Assembly: GCF_001949145.1 (NCBI RefSeq)
Contig: NW_019091528.1
Span: forward strand, 821,483-850,987
Source: Acanthaster planci
Taxonomy: Eukaryota; Echinodermata; Asteroidea; Valvatida; Acanthasteridae
Reading direction: 5' to 3'
DNA: 29,505 nt
In this document: piece after piece, positions 11,683 to 22,900 of the stretch
Numbering within the stretch: position 1 is the first letter of the stretch
Layout: every line of letters begins with the position of its first letter
Made by a program: the position numbers and the translations under genes
The notes under the pieces: model-generated
Databases searched by the model: none
What the model saw: the letters and a program-made list of their open reading frames with translations, nothing else
What the model was told of the DNA's origin: nothing

Positions 11683-12222
11683 ATGCTTTCAGCACCATCT
11701 AGAATTAGTCTCATTTGTCTGTGGATGTTCAGAAATGTAACCTTCCATTTGCGCTTGCCTCTGTGTACATTTCATTGTGGCATCAATTTTCATGTGTCAC
11801 AACCACCATTTCACACCTGCAGAATGGCCCGGAGTCAAACCAGAAAGTGTCGTGGGAGTGATTGACTTAAGCCGAGCATTGGGTTCTTATAGGATACTTG
11901 GTTTGCGTAATGTGTAAATTACATCCAGCCTTTGTCTCGGTTAAGTTGTACTACAGTCACTTTTAATAAGCTTTGTGTTCAGGGAATTATTGGATCTGTT
12001 GAATTTCATACGGTTGCGGTTTCCAAGAATATGTATGGATTTTCACAAAATACCAGGCTTTGCACTTGGGGATTTTGTTTAGCAAGTTTAGATCATTGTG
12101 GGTTTGGGTCTACCCAAGATTGGGGTTAAGAGAGAGGCAGATTGGTTTATACATCAAGAGAAATCCTTGGGAGGGTATTCAGCTGAACTGAATACAATAT
12201 TGCGATCGCTTAGAGACATTTA

Positions 12223-12403
12223 CAGTCGAACCTCGTTAATAAGAGCACTGTTAATACATGTATAATATTCCGCTTAAGACAAGGAAATTGTTAGATCCTG
12301 ATCCTTTCTTTTTCATTGTTTTCACTCCTGACAAAACAAGGTTCATGTTACAACAAGGTAATTTGCCAAGCCCGAAGGACCTCTTATTAACGAGGTTCGA
12401 CTG
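12223..12403. mobile_element. 181-bp MITE with perfect 23-bp terminal inverted repeats (pogo/Tc1-mariner type)
   Basis: The left terminus at 12223-12245 begins CAGTCGAACCTCGTT. The right terminus at 12381-12403 is its exact reverse complement over 23 bases, after which similarity stops. The element is flanked on both sides by TA (12221-12222 and 12404-12405), the target duplication of Tc1/mariner/pogo elements. CAGT-AACCTCG termini are typical of the pogo/Tigger group. It has no coding capacity, so it is a non-autonomous copy. Perfect arms suggest fairly recent insertion. Confidence 0.88.
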
Positions 12404-13209
12404 TAATTTGAAAATATGTTGAGCTCCAGAATTGGACAAGAGTAGTTGCAGATATATTGGCATGCAACAACTTTAATTCCAAAGCAGAATAAACACAATG
12501 CACAGTTACATATGTGGCATGACTGCAGTACAGAAATCCCCACCTTGCAGGCTCCCAGAATGCAGTGCAAAACAATCGTAATGCCTAGTCTACAGTATCC
12601 CAGCTCAATACCGGCCTGTCCAAACCCCATTCCAAATCCCCTGCTCCTGCCCTACGTGTTATCAAAAACCTCTCCCTAATGAATCCTATAAATTACCTGC
12701 CAGCTTCCCCACCCCATCTCAACACTTACCAGTTCAAAATTTGATTAGCTTTGAACTTACAAGTGCAAAACTATATACTTGTCCTTTGAGACATGGGGCC
12801 AAACGTGTACTTTTTGATGTGTACTTAGAATAGCATGTATGTAATTCATTTATACTTCAAACTTGTAAAAGACTGTAAAGGCCAGTTGGAAATGTTTAGA
12901 GAAATATTATTCTGTGTGGTGTTTGTGGAGATAGTGTTGAAGAGTTATTCAGGGGATTTAGAAAACCTCGGCCTTGTTTCCAGGTTTTACCTCCTCATGC
13001 AGCTTCATGACTTGGTGGGTCCCCAGTTTTGATATACTGTAGTTCACTTGTGGTCTACTTTCAGTAAAAGACAGTGCTTCAAGTTCTGTTGCATGAGATG
13101 AGCATTTTTTTGGTTAGTATTTCATTCATTCATTATGGAAGGCAATTCTTACATTTAGCTCTTCAGATGAAGCTGAATGTGGACCAAGCTGTGGTTTAAG
13201 GTTCCTTGT

Positions 13210-13422
13210 TTAACCCTAACCTTCCCCAACCGCACAGAATTAAACAGTAGTAAAGTGTTTAATTCTGTGGGGATAGGTCTGGTAGGCCCATAACAGCTGG
13301 CTTTTGCATTGGGTTTGGCATACCTCAGAAAAACCAAGTCCAACAGCCTCTGTGCACCAAGTGTTTAACTTTGTGCGAATGGGGAAGGTTAGGGCCAGCA
13401 ACCCTTTTGGGGTTAGGGTTAA
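13210..13422 (+). mobile_element. TTAA-flanked MITE, copy 2 (same family as 3367-3811, opposite orientation)
   Basis: The ends are perfect 12-base inverted repeats, TTAACCCTAACC (from 13210) and GGTTAGGGTTAA (to 13422). The TTAA at each end can be read as the target duplication. Inside is a stem formed by CACAGAATTAAACA (about 13233) and TGTTTAATTCTGTG (about 13256). Both ends match the opposite ends of the element at 3367-3811 over roughly 40-50 bases, so the two are one family. At 213 bases it is about half the length of copy 1. Confidence 0.8.
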
Positions 13423-14356
13423 GGCATGCTGGTCAGCCTTAAAAACACACACCTGGTGTATTATTTATGTGTGTCCTATTTTTTGTGGGCCAAAGTTTCG
13501 TCAGAGATGTCTTAGGATAGATGTTAAAAAGTAATAATGAATAATCCTCTCTGCAAAAGCTAGTCTTGTATGACACACAAACATAACATTGATGAATGAT
13601 GCTGCTTTTGAGTGCTTGTACACAAAATGCTTTTGGCTTGAGTGCATGTGTTGAGTGGAGTAGCTTTTGCATAGGTCAGCAACATGTAGCTGTGTTGTAC
13701 TGAATTGATATAGTATCACTCTTAGACTGTTAAGGGACCAGTTTCAGCATCACGGTTTGAATTTGTGAGATCGAGTACCAGCTATTTTCCTCATGATGTG
13801 TCATGTATGATTCTGATGGGTTATTGATGGTACAGAGAATTTACTTATTGAGATGCTAATTCCAATGACTTCTGCTTAAAATGTTTTACTTGAGAAGTGG
13901 ACAAAAACCATTTATTTTTGCTCGTAAAAATTGCAGAAATGCTGCTCACTCGTTGCAGAAAATGATACTTTTAGCTGTCTTTTGAAGTAATGTACATCTG
14001 TAAACCCAATGAAGAAACTTTCCACAGGTTCGGATGGGTTCCTATTTCGTTTGTATTCATTTCTGTTAGGACATGAACATCTTTTGTCTGCAACATGCAC
14101 CTTTCCATTGGCTTGGCTCGGCAGTTTGGATTATCTGTATTGACATTACTAAATTTGAAGCCACCTTTGTGACTATCATCAGAACAATTGGGCCATCAGT
14201 GCAAAGTCCACAGGGATAGGATTTGTCTGAAAGATATGTTAATCTACTCTTTGTGCATGACTGGTGCACTGAATTTGGTAAATGAAATTTTGTAATTCAT
14301 TGTTACTCTTATGCAAAGAATATATTTTCCTTTCTAGATACCTGCAAATTGTTTCA

Positions 14357-14415
14357 TTAACCCTAACAGTCCTCATTCCTCCAACAGGTGAAGGATTGAG
14401 GAGTGTTAGGGTTAA
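14357..14415. mobile_element. 59-bp TTAA-flanked hairpin, minimal relative of the TTAACCCTAAC family
   Basis: It starts TTAACCCTAACA and ends TGTTAGGGTTAA. The arms (TCCTCATTCCT and AGGATTGAGGA) pair with few mismatches around a short loop, making one near-perfect hairpin. TTAA at both ends and the CCCTAAC termini match the two larger elements. It could be an internally deleted MITE or an unrelated palindrome with a similar end. Confidence 0.55.
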
Positions 14416-16029
14416 TGGAACTAAATGACAGTTAGTTTGCTACTTCTTGGACTGAGCAAGTTCAGTATTTCGAAAAGCCAAGAACAGATCATCCAAAACC
14501 ATGGTCAGTTCAAACGTGTTCTGTTCTGTGATTCAGGGTGTGGCCTGCTTGTAAGGCAGATCTTTTGCAAGTATCTTGCATGTCCTCGGATTGACTTGTG
14601 GAATGCTCCTTTTGGCGTGTGCACACTGTTGAAATACTCAAGTGGCGCACTGAATTATAAATAAGTTATTAATCTTGCAATTAGATGTGAAATAATATTG
14701 TAAATAAATTATAAAATTATCACTGTGTACAGCAGCTGTTGGTGCATTTTCCTGGCAGCTACTTTAAGCTTATGATTCAGTGTTAGAGTTACGTGGATTG
14801 ATTCAAACATTTTTTGTCAGTAAATCTTCCAAAAATGAAATTTAAATTCTCCCTGGAATAGATGTTGTGTATTTTGTTGTTAATTCTTTCACTTTGTGAC
14901 CTAGGTAGAGAAAGAAAACATAACTGAAGGAATATTTATGTAATTCTAAGCGTCAATCAACAATTAACTCTTAGTTTGAAGATTTGTTTGGGCAAATTTG
15001 AGTGGGTATATACATTTTCTGTCACCGAGTTTGTCTAGAGTCAAATGTCAAATGAAAAAAGAAATAAATTAAATGAGCATGTTTTGCAGAATCGCTTGCT
15101 TGTACTGGACTCAAGCCGATTATCCCTGCTTGCTTTGTATGTCATTTCAGTTCCTTCCGTTATTGTTCATGTTATCCAAACCCTCTTTAAAAAAGAGTTC
15201 TTGCAAAAACGCTTGCAGTAAATTTTATGGAAGGTGCAGAATATATATCCTACTTTGCACATCATGCACAAAGTTTTTTGAGAAATCACAAAAGATTTTG
15301 AGCCTTTCCAAACAAAATTTCAAATTTTTCTCAGTCCCAGAATGCTTTTCTCCAATATTTTTGGAATCACCAACCAAGCACAGCTGAAGTTACGCACATG
15401 CATGTATGGCAAGAAAAATGTTCCCAATGGACAGCTATTCTTTCAAAATTTCCCGGTATTTATTGCAGTCTGTTTTCATTTCTCACAGTCAGTGTAAAAT
15501 GAAACTGTGGGACAGTCACAGTCAAGCACACTTTGGAAGTATAATTCACCAAGACAAAATTTTCAATTAGTAAATTTTTTTTCTACTGTTACAGAATACA
15601 ATTTTCCAGTATTTTTATGTTTTTTGGTAGGAGAATTTTTAAGAAAACATTTAACAGAAAAGATTCCCATAAATGAATTATTGAAGTAAAAACAAATGAA
15701 GCAAAAACAGAGATAACTCTTATGTCCTCCACCACATAAAACATATTACTTCTTTTATAAAATTACTCTTTTTTACATTGGAACAGTTTGGAAAAAGTTT
15801 TTGACAACGAATTTTCCATGTTTCCAAAAGCCTCTTTATTAACCAACAGAGACATCTTCCACCAAATTAGTGATGTTAACCACTTCCTGCTGGGCACTTT
15901 TTGATGTTGAGGCTACTCGACCAGGCACTTTTCGATTTTTTTTCTGTTTTCAAAATTCTTCAAACATTTATATCTTCATTTACTTCACATGTTCACCCAA
16001 AAGAATGACTGTCCTGTGGCCACTCTAAT

Positions 16030-16620
16030 CTGACAGGTAACCTCCACTGATGCGTGAGTATTGCAGCCACGCGTGCGGCCCGTAAGGAGCCCCCATTATG
16101 CGGTGTTGCATAATTTCCTCTTTATTCCAGGAATTAGCCCAGTGGGTTGATACGCTGGGCGGCCAGGGTTGCTATGCAGAGCACATGGGCCATGAGGCTG
16201 AATCGGGCCATTTAACAAGCACATGGGCACAATGAACACTGTATAATGTGGCCAGATTCCACAAGCACTCAGTGGTATTGTATCGCTAATGGCCGGAGTG
16301 AGTGCTTTTGTCCACACTTATAATCCGCTAGCACTGGCAACACACAATGATACTGTTTCAAAACAATGACGAATTATTCAAATATGAATATATATTGGAT
16401 AAGGGCAACAGCCGGATTTCAATGACAGGTTACCTCTGCTAATGGCCAGCACTGACAGCTACTGTACGAACCTTCAATGGCAAGTCCCAGCAGCTCGGTC
16501 TTTTGTTTCCAAGTGATTAAAGGCCCAGTTTTGCAGTCCAGTGAACCCATTGTTGCAAGGCAATGATGGAATTACCTTTGCTGATGGCCCAATCTTATAA
16601 CTGACAGCAAGTGAACTTTT
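16030..16620. repeat. Degenerate direct repeats with TTACCTYTGCTRATGGCC core
   Basis: The phrase CAATGACAGGTTACCTCTGCTAATGGCC at 16420-16447, followed by ACTGACAGC, recurs about 140 bases later (16561-16590) as CAATGATGGAATTACC, then TTTGCTGATGGCC and ACTGACAGC. Weaker relatives occur at about 16284 (GCTAATGGCC followed by GAGTGAGTGC) and 16034 (CAGGTAACCTCCACTGATG). The spacing of about 140-150 bases suggests an old tandem duplication. Confidence 0.5.
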
Positions 16621-16638
16621 CTACAAACGCCCAGAAAC

Positions 16639-16644
16639 TTTATT
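16639..16644 (-). terminator. Candidate SORD-A poly(A) signal
   Basis: TTTATT on the plus strand is AATAAA on the minus strand, about 350 bases after the SORD-A stop codon and the first such signal downstream of it that I noticed. Further copies lie at 16121-16126 and 15835-15840. Confidence 0.4.
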
Positions 16645-16990
16645 TTTTGTTCAAAAGCGAGCTCCGATTTCGGGCACCCTGGCCTTGTGGGCTGTGCAAT
16701 GTGTCTCCAGTACTGGACTCCCCCGTACGAAGTGGTTAATATAACTATGACAGGTCAAAATTTTGTTCTAGTACTACAGTTCATTTGTTTGGCCTGAGTT
16801 TAGGGGACTTAATGGTTGCCCCAGTTTGATTGGTTATCTGGGATTTTGTTGCTAAGGTAACTAAATATCTCACTGATCATCAAACATCATGTCCATATGG
16901 AGATTGTTCTGTGACAAAGCACCTTCAATAGCTGCTTAGTATTTTGATTGGTTACTCTGCATACTGTTGCCATGGTGATTCCCTGTCTCC

Positions 16991-19900
16991 CTACTGGTCA
17001 CAGTGTATCATGACCTTGATGGCTCCACCTGCTCCCGTCCGCGACGTCTCAAATGCCTCCAGTGTCTTCTCCAGGGGGAAGTGATGGGTTATCAGTGGCT
17101 TGGCGTCCACCTTGCCTGAGGCGATCATCTCCAGGGCGAGAGGGTAGCTGAGATGTAAGCAGACCGAAAAGAGGTATTAGATCTTCGATTCCATGAAAAA
17201 ATTGGAAGAGACTGCTCATCTGCACTAAAACTTTAAAGGACAATTCCAAAGGTGGAATAAGCTTCCATCTTGAAAAATGGGAAAGGGAAAAGTGAGGTTC
17301 AACATCATTGGACATTGGAAGATTGTGACGGGTAAAAAAATGTAAACCTTTCTACTGTTTTTAAAATTTGTAGGCATTGGACGCAAACCTCTTCCTGTAT
17401 CCCTTCTGCTTTTCTTTTTTGCTCCATGCGGGTTGAATTCCCAAAGCCAACACAGCTAAATCACTCTGTCTATCGGCTGTCACTTACCAGTTGGCATATC
17501 TGAAGATGCCGCGGATGTCCACTTCCCTCACAGCGGCACTGACCATCGGCACGTTGACAGATGGTGGGCCCAAACCGACTAGGACAAGCACACCGCCTGA
17601 TTTAGTTGCCTACAAAGAAGAAACACCGATGAAATTTTTGTTTGGGTAGGCTTTTCACTAATTCTCTCGGACCTTTGTCCACTTACCTAGTTGGTAAAAA
17701 GGAACTCCAGCATAATGGCAATGAATGATGAAATTCGAGAGTGTAAACAGATTTGTTGCATGGGGCTACAATATTAGATGTAATCCTCTGTGTTCCTGAG
17801 CTGAACACTTTACAGCAACATCTTCATACCTAGGCATGAAACCATACAAGTAACACAAAGCAGACGAAGACGAGCAAGAGGACTTACATAGATACCCGTC
17901 TGTATACTGGGCTCGGCTCCGCTGCACTCAATGCTGATATCTGGCTTACATCCCAAAGCTTCCTCCACTCTGCGTGCCATCTCCTCACCGTCCCGAGTGT
18001 CCACCTTCAGTGCGTGATTGGCGCCCAGCTTCACAGCCAGGTCCAGACGACCCCGGTCAAGATCTCAAATAGATAAAACAAAGGGCCAGTGGATAATTAT
18101 TTCCAAGTTTATCAATTGTGGAAGCCAACACCGGAAATGGGGTGTGTTTCTTACTTGAGTAGATAGATCACTGGTTGTGACCAGGTCCCAATTCACTTTC
18201 CAAAAAAAATCTTTAAAAACGCAGAATTCCACCTTATTAAAGTAAGAAGTGTGTATAATTTATGAAAGATAAACATTTAGTGACTTTTAGGGATTTTAAT
18301 TTGAATTTCTCTACAAATCAATGTGAAAATGCCGAGAAATTTAGGGTAATCGGCATAGAACATATGGAGAAAAAGGTATCTTCAAACAGTGAGGTAGTGG
18401 TGTTTTATCAACAGTTCTTTCCTTCCAACCTTAAACATCAAGTTCCATTTCATCTTTTGATTTTTTTGGTTGAAAAGAATAACATTGTTTCTACACACCA
18501 GAATAAAAGCATACATAGCTGAATAAGCAACAACTCCCATCTCCACCCAAAACATGAACACACAAAATTTATGTACGGGGCAATAAAGAGTGTTTCGGCA
18601 AAATGGAACATGAATAATTTATTTCTTATTACCGGTGATTGCAATGTGAGTTGCTCCCATGGCCTTGGCAGTCAGAAGGGAGAGCAGTCCGATGGGACCT
18701 ACACAGGTGAGTCATGGTGGAAAAACAAAGCAGCGAGCGGTCCAGTCAAATTCAGTTCGAGGATTCTGGAGTTAGTCTTTCACTTTGAGAGTGAAAGAAG
18801 TCACACTGAATTTTCAGATGACGAAATGTTTCAACAGATCGCCACAAGGCAGATAATCTCCTTTTGTTCCTTGCTTCAGTTTCTAGGGGAGACTTCCTTC
18901 ACACTGAACTGGTTCTTCATGCCCCAAGAATCATTCAGGTACCATGTCTACTGAGAAGAAAATCTTCTTGAATATGCTCCTTACTTGCCACTGCTGGACT
19001 TAAGTTATTGTAAGCCTACCTGAACTTTCACTGTTGTGATTTTGCCTGGAGAAGATAAGTACTTGGAGAGAGTACCATGGCTGATGGTTAAATGCACTCA
19101 GACAGTAAAATTCAGTTGGAGGTATTTACTGAAGGACCAACTACACTGCATGGAATGCTCACCTGCTCCCAGAACAAGAACGCTGCTCCCCAGCTGGACA
19201 CCAGCCCTGTGGCAGGCGTGGACTCCGACAGACAGTGGTTCCAAGAGGGCGCCTTCCTCCAGAGAAACGTGGTCGGGGAGCCTGCGAGAAACATTCGACC
19301 ATCTCTAGAATCGAAAAACAGCTCAAGCAATCTTTCTAGTTGAACAACTAAAGCATGCAAGATGTTGAAGATGACACCCCAACATTTTCAGCTTTTTAGA
19401 GAGGGGGGAGGTGATGGGTGCAGCGCCCTTCACAGCTGTGACAGTCCCAGTTTCAGTCAGGGGAGTCAGGTTGGCAAGGTAGTTCTTTCCTCGCCTTCCA
19501 CCTCTGCGGGCCTGGGTTCCATTCCCGGCCCCGGTCCACATGTGGATGGGGTTTTCAGTCCCTACCTGACTCCGTGGGTTTTACCCAGACTATTCCTCTG
19601 GGGTTTTCCTCGCACCTCTGTAACTGTAACACTGTAACTGCTTCTTACTGTCTCCCCTTTGCTGTTGGGTCGTTTGGCCGCTGCCCGAAGTGCCCTTGTA
19701 TGCCATCAGCTCAACCGTGTTTAAATGTATTCATTGTTCCACACTTAATGGCTTCATTATACAGCGCATTTGAACATATCTATATGAAATTTACGCTTTA
19801 TAAATGAATAAATTATTATTATTATTTCTGGACAAAATATGGAAGCTACGAGCAGTAACGCAAACAGCCTTTATCTTATACTTAAAGCCATTCTTTCCCA

Positions 19901-22900
19901 ACAGAAGGTTACTTGTCAGAGCTCTATGCACAACTTGCAAACGTACATTTGTTATTCAACACATCAGCATCAAAATTGCAGGCACGACCTAGGTCGACCC
20001 AGTGATTACTTTTTGAACATTCCACTCACTTGTGAGCTTCTTACAACGATGTGATCAGAGATGATGAAAGCTTACTTATAGCAGAAATCAGCAGCATGGC
20101 AGTAGTAGCGACGTAGAGAGCCATCAACCGGGGGAGTGGCACAGAAGATCACATCAGGGCAAAGATTGTAGCGACCTCCCTTACAGAAAGAGCACATCCT
20201 ACAAGGCACTCCAGGCTCAATGGCTACGCGGTCACCTACAAGAACAGAAAATACCTTCACATCAGCCTCAATTCCCTGGACATGATTTACCAGGATTATT
20301 CCTGGATCCTCTAAAATCCTCCACCCCATTGCCTATTCTCTGTGTACTCTGAAATCAAATCAAACTGCATGAACAGTAAGAGTGGTTAGTTTCTCAAGTC
20401 CTGAAACCCTAAAGGTACTGTAAAACCAGGCTTGAGTTTCATAAGGCCACTGAACACAGCAACTTTCTGAGCCCCTCCAATAATTGCTAAGCAAAGATGG
20501 GTTACCAGCCAAGATATTCTGCAATGAACCCAGCGTGTGACTGGTTTTCATCTGATTTTCGTTTCGTGGATAAAATTGCTTAGCAATCTTTCCTGCTTAG
20601 CTGCTCCATGTCATTTGCACCACAGCATGGGTGTCGTCAAGATTTTTTCAGGGGTGGGCAAAGCACTCATTAGCAACAAACTGATAAACCATTAACAGTG
20701 GAAGGGGGTCTTGAATTTCTAGGTTTTATCAAGCAAATTGGTGATTTTCCATCCAGATTAATCTCTTTCTTTTTTCATTCTTTTTGATTTTTTCCCCTTT
20801 TTACATTTTAATTTTTTGCCAGGGGTTGGTTGGGAGGGTCCATAGCTGTCAAGATAGGGGGGCACCGGGGATGCTTTCCCATGACGCCCGTGCACCCAAG
20901 TGCAATAAGGAACTCAAGGTTGAAAATTTCAGAAGCAATAGTAACTGCTGCTTGTTTTCATTTCATTTCTAACAATATTGGAGAGCTGTTGAGTTTCTTC
21001 AGGATGGCTTCCTTACCAACTTTCAGGTCGGTGACACCTTCGCCCACAGCGGAAACAATCCCTGAGGACTCGTGACCGAGTATCATAGGAGCCTTGACGA
21101 TGAAATCACCGATGCGGCCATTGACAAGGTAGTGAACATCTGAGCCACAGATGCCCACGGCAGCCATTTTCAACTGAACCTCTGCAGTTGCCATGGAAAA
21201 AAAGGCCAGTGTAAGAAATAATAATCAATACGATGGAGCTTCGATCCAATAAAAGTGTTCTGACAAAATGTGATCTTATGCTTGTGACTCTCATACTGAT
21301 TCTAGTCATGTGTCGACCTCTTCGATGCATTTGTAATTTACTTATGACAACCAATATTTTGAGACCCTTTGGTTATTTGCGGAACGTTGCTGTGTGCATT
21401 GAAACTGCAAGGGCACAGTTGGAGAAACAGGATTTGGGCTATATTCAGGTTTTCCATGCTTTTCTGGCAGATTTGGGGTTGTAAACATTCACCCTACTCT
21501 GACCTGCAGCTGTTTCATCCAGCATATCAGAGATAGCTCTTGGATGGGCCAAATCTAATGGAAATAGTCTGCTACGGAAAGTTTTGGATTTTTGTAGGGA
21601 AAGGATTTTTGGAAAAGAGATGAACAGATCTTGAAGGTTTCGTGAATTGGGAAGGTACTAACCATTTTTGCCTGGTGAAGGAATAGGCGTGTTTTCCTAT
21701 TGAGAGAGAAAAAAAGAAGATGAAAATGATTCTTGCAATTTAATAAGATTCTATTAATAGCACGCACCAGTAAATGCTCACACTATTGAAATGCATGGCC
21801 ATGCATGAGAAATAAAGTCAACATCTGAAAACTGTTTAGGAATTCAAAATGTGCAGTAATTTGTATCTGAATCAATTCTTTCTTTGACTGCAAAGGACAC
21901 ACATCCAAGACACTGGTCTCTGAACCCCTTCCCTGTTTGAAATCTTGAATATTTTGGAATCAAGTCAGGACAGTAATCCTCAAGTAAAAAATCAACTAGG
22001 CCTTGTACATTCTTAGCTGCTTTCGAAATTGGGTGTTGCAAACAAACGGTACGGGTTTTGTGTGTGCTGTGTACTGACTGGTTCAGCATTACACAACTTG
22101 GAAAGTCTCTGTGAACTGATAACAGTGAAGCTTCAATGCAAGTATGCAGGGGTGAAGACGGGATGCCAGATTGAACCATCACATTTTTTGTGTATCATAC
22201 ACAAAACATTTACAGTACGCTACTTACATGTACTTTTCTTTGTAAAAGTGATCCTACTAAACTGTCATCCTGTTCAAAATTGTTGGTGTAAGTGATTTAC
22301 CCCTTCTCACCGGGAGGTGATAGGAGCCACCGTAAAAATTGAGATCCCTCAGCCTGCTTTTCAGCTATTATTCTTGGCCCACGCTCGAGCAAACACGATG
22401 AAAGAAGGCAGACCCTGGCTCTTGTATATATGGTGATTGGCCTTTGTGTGTTGCCAAGAAATGAAAAGGCCAAATTTGCATCATAATTACCAGCTTCACA
22501 ATAGTCCTCACTTTGAAAAGAGGCAAGGGGAATGTGGAAACGTGAGTAGAGCCGCATGCCACCAAACAATGAGCCTTTTCACAGTGTAAATTAAAGCATA
22601 CAGAGCACGCAGGGCCAAAAACGAAGACTTTTGGGGTTTGGCAGGTGGCCTTTGTGGTCAAGCGAGGCTGGAATTCTCGGAGTCGGCTTTCAGAAAAAAG
22701 TCCCGACGGCAAGGCGTTAAGTTTATGACCCTGAAAACTTACGCTGGTCTGATATGGTATTCTTTCCCGATGGTACATATTGACTAAGTGCAGCCACCAC
22801 TGCAACATGCTCATGGACAGTCCTGCATGATGCCTGTTACATGTACATGTAAGTTCTAACCATGTCACTGCCACAACTGTGTCCATCATACGTGTCATTT

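Larger units (their letters stand above)
9293..11700 (+). other. HMGCR: Probable HMGCR 3' UTR and downstream sequence
   Basis: AT-rich sequence directly after the HMGCR stop, with no exon-like open frame. AATAAA poly(A) signals occur at 9949-9954, 11405-11410 and 11677-11682. The true end cannot be chosen from sequence alone. An (AT)n microsatellite lies at 10361-10379. HMGCR mRNAs often have long 3' UTRs, so the whole stretch could be transcribed. Confidence 0.5.
11700..16990. other. Gene-free spacer between convergent HMGCR and SORD-A
   Basis: No exon with homology or good splice sites is visible on either strand. Open frames are at most about 100 codons and look random. The region contains a pogo-like MITE (12223-12403), two TTAA-flanked elements (13210-13422 and 14357-14415), another AATAAA at 14703-14708 and a diffuse repeat at about 16030-16620. 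The last few hundred bases before 16990 are probably the SORD-A 3' UTR, read on the minus strand. Confidence 0.75.

Noticed and set aside
13210-14415. CCCTAA/TTAGGG stretches as interstitial telomere repeats
   Set aside because: Each is only one to one and a half units and always sits at the terminus of an inverted-repeat element beside TTAA, so they are transposon ends rather than telomeric arrays.
15073-15387. 104-codon open frame in the spacer
   Set aside because: AT-rich sequence, no motif, no splice context, no homology I recognise.
17810-17887. Open-frame continuation of SORD-A exon 7 past 17888
   Set aside because: A GTAAGT donor follows GIY exactly where the family continues with the next exon (ATKSGG); the extra codons do not fit the family.
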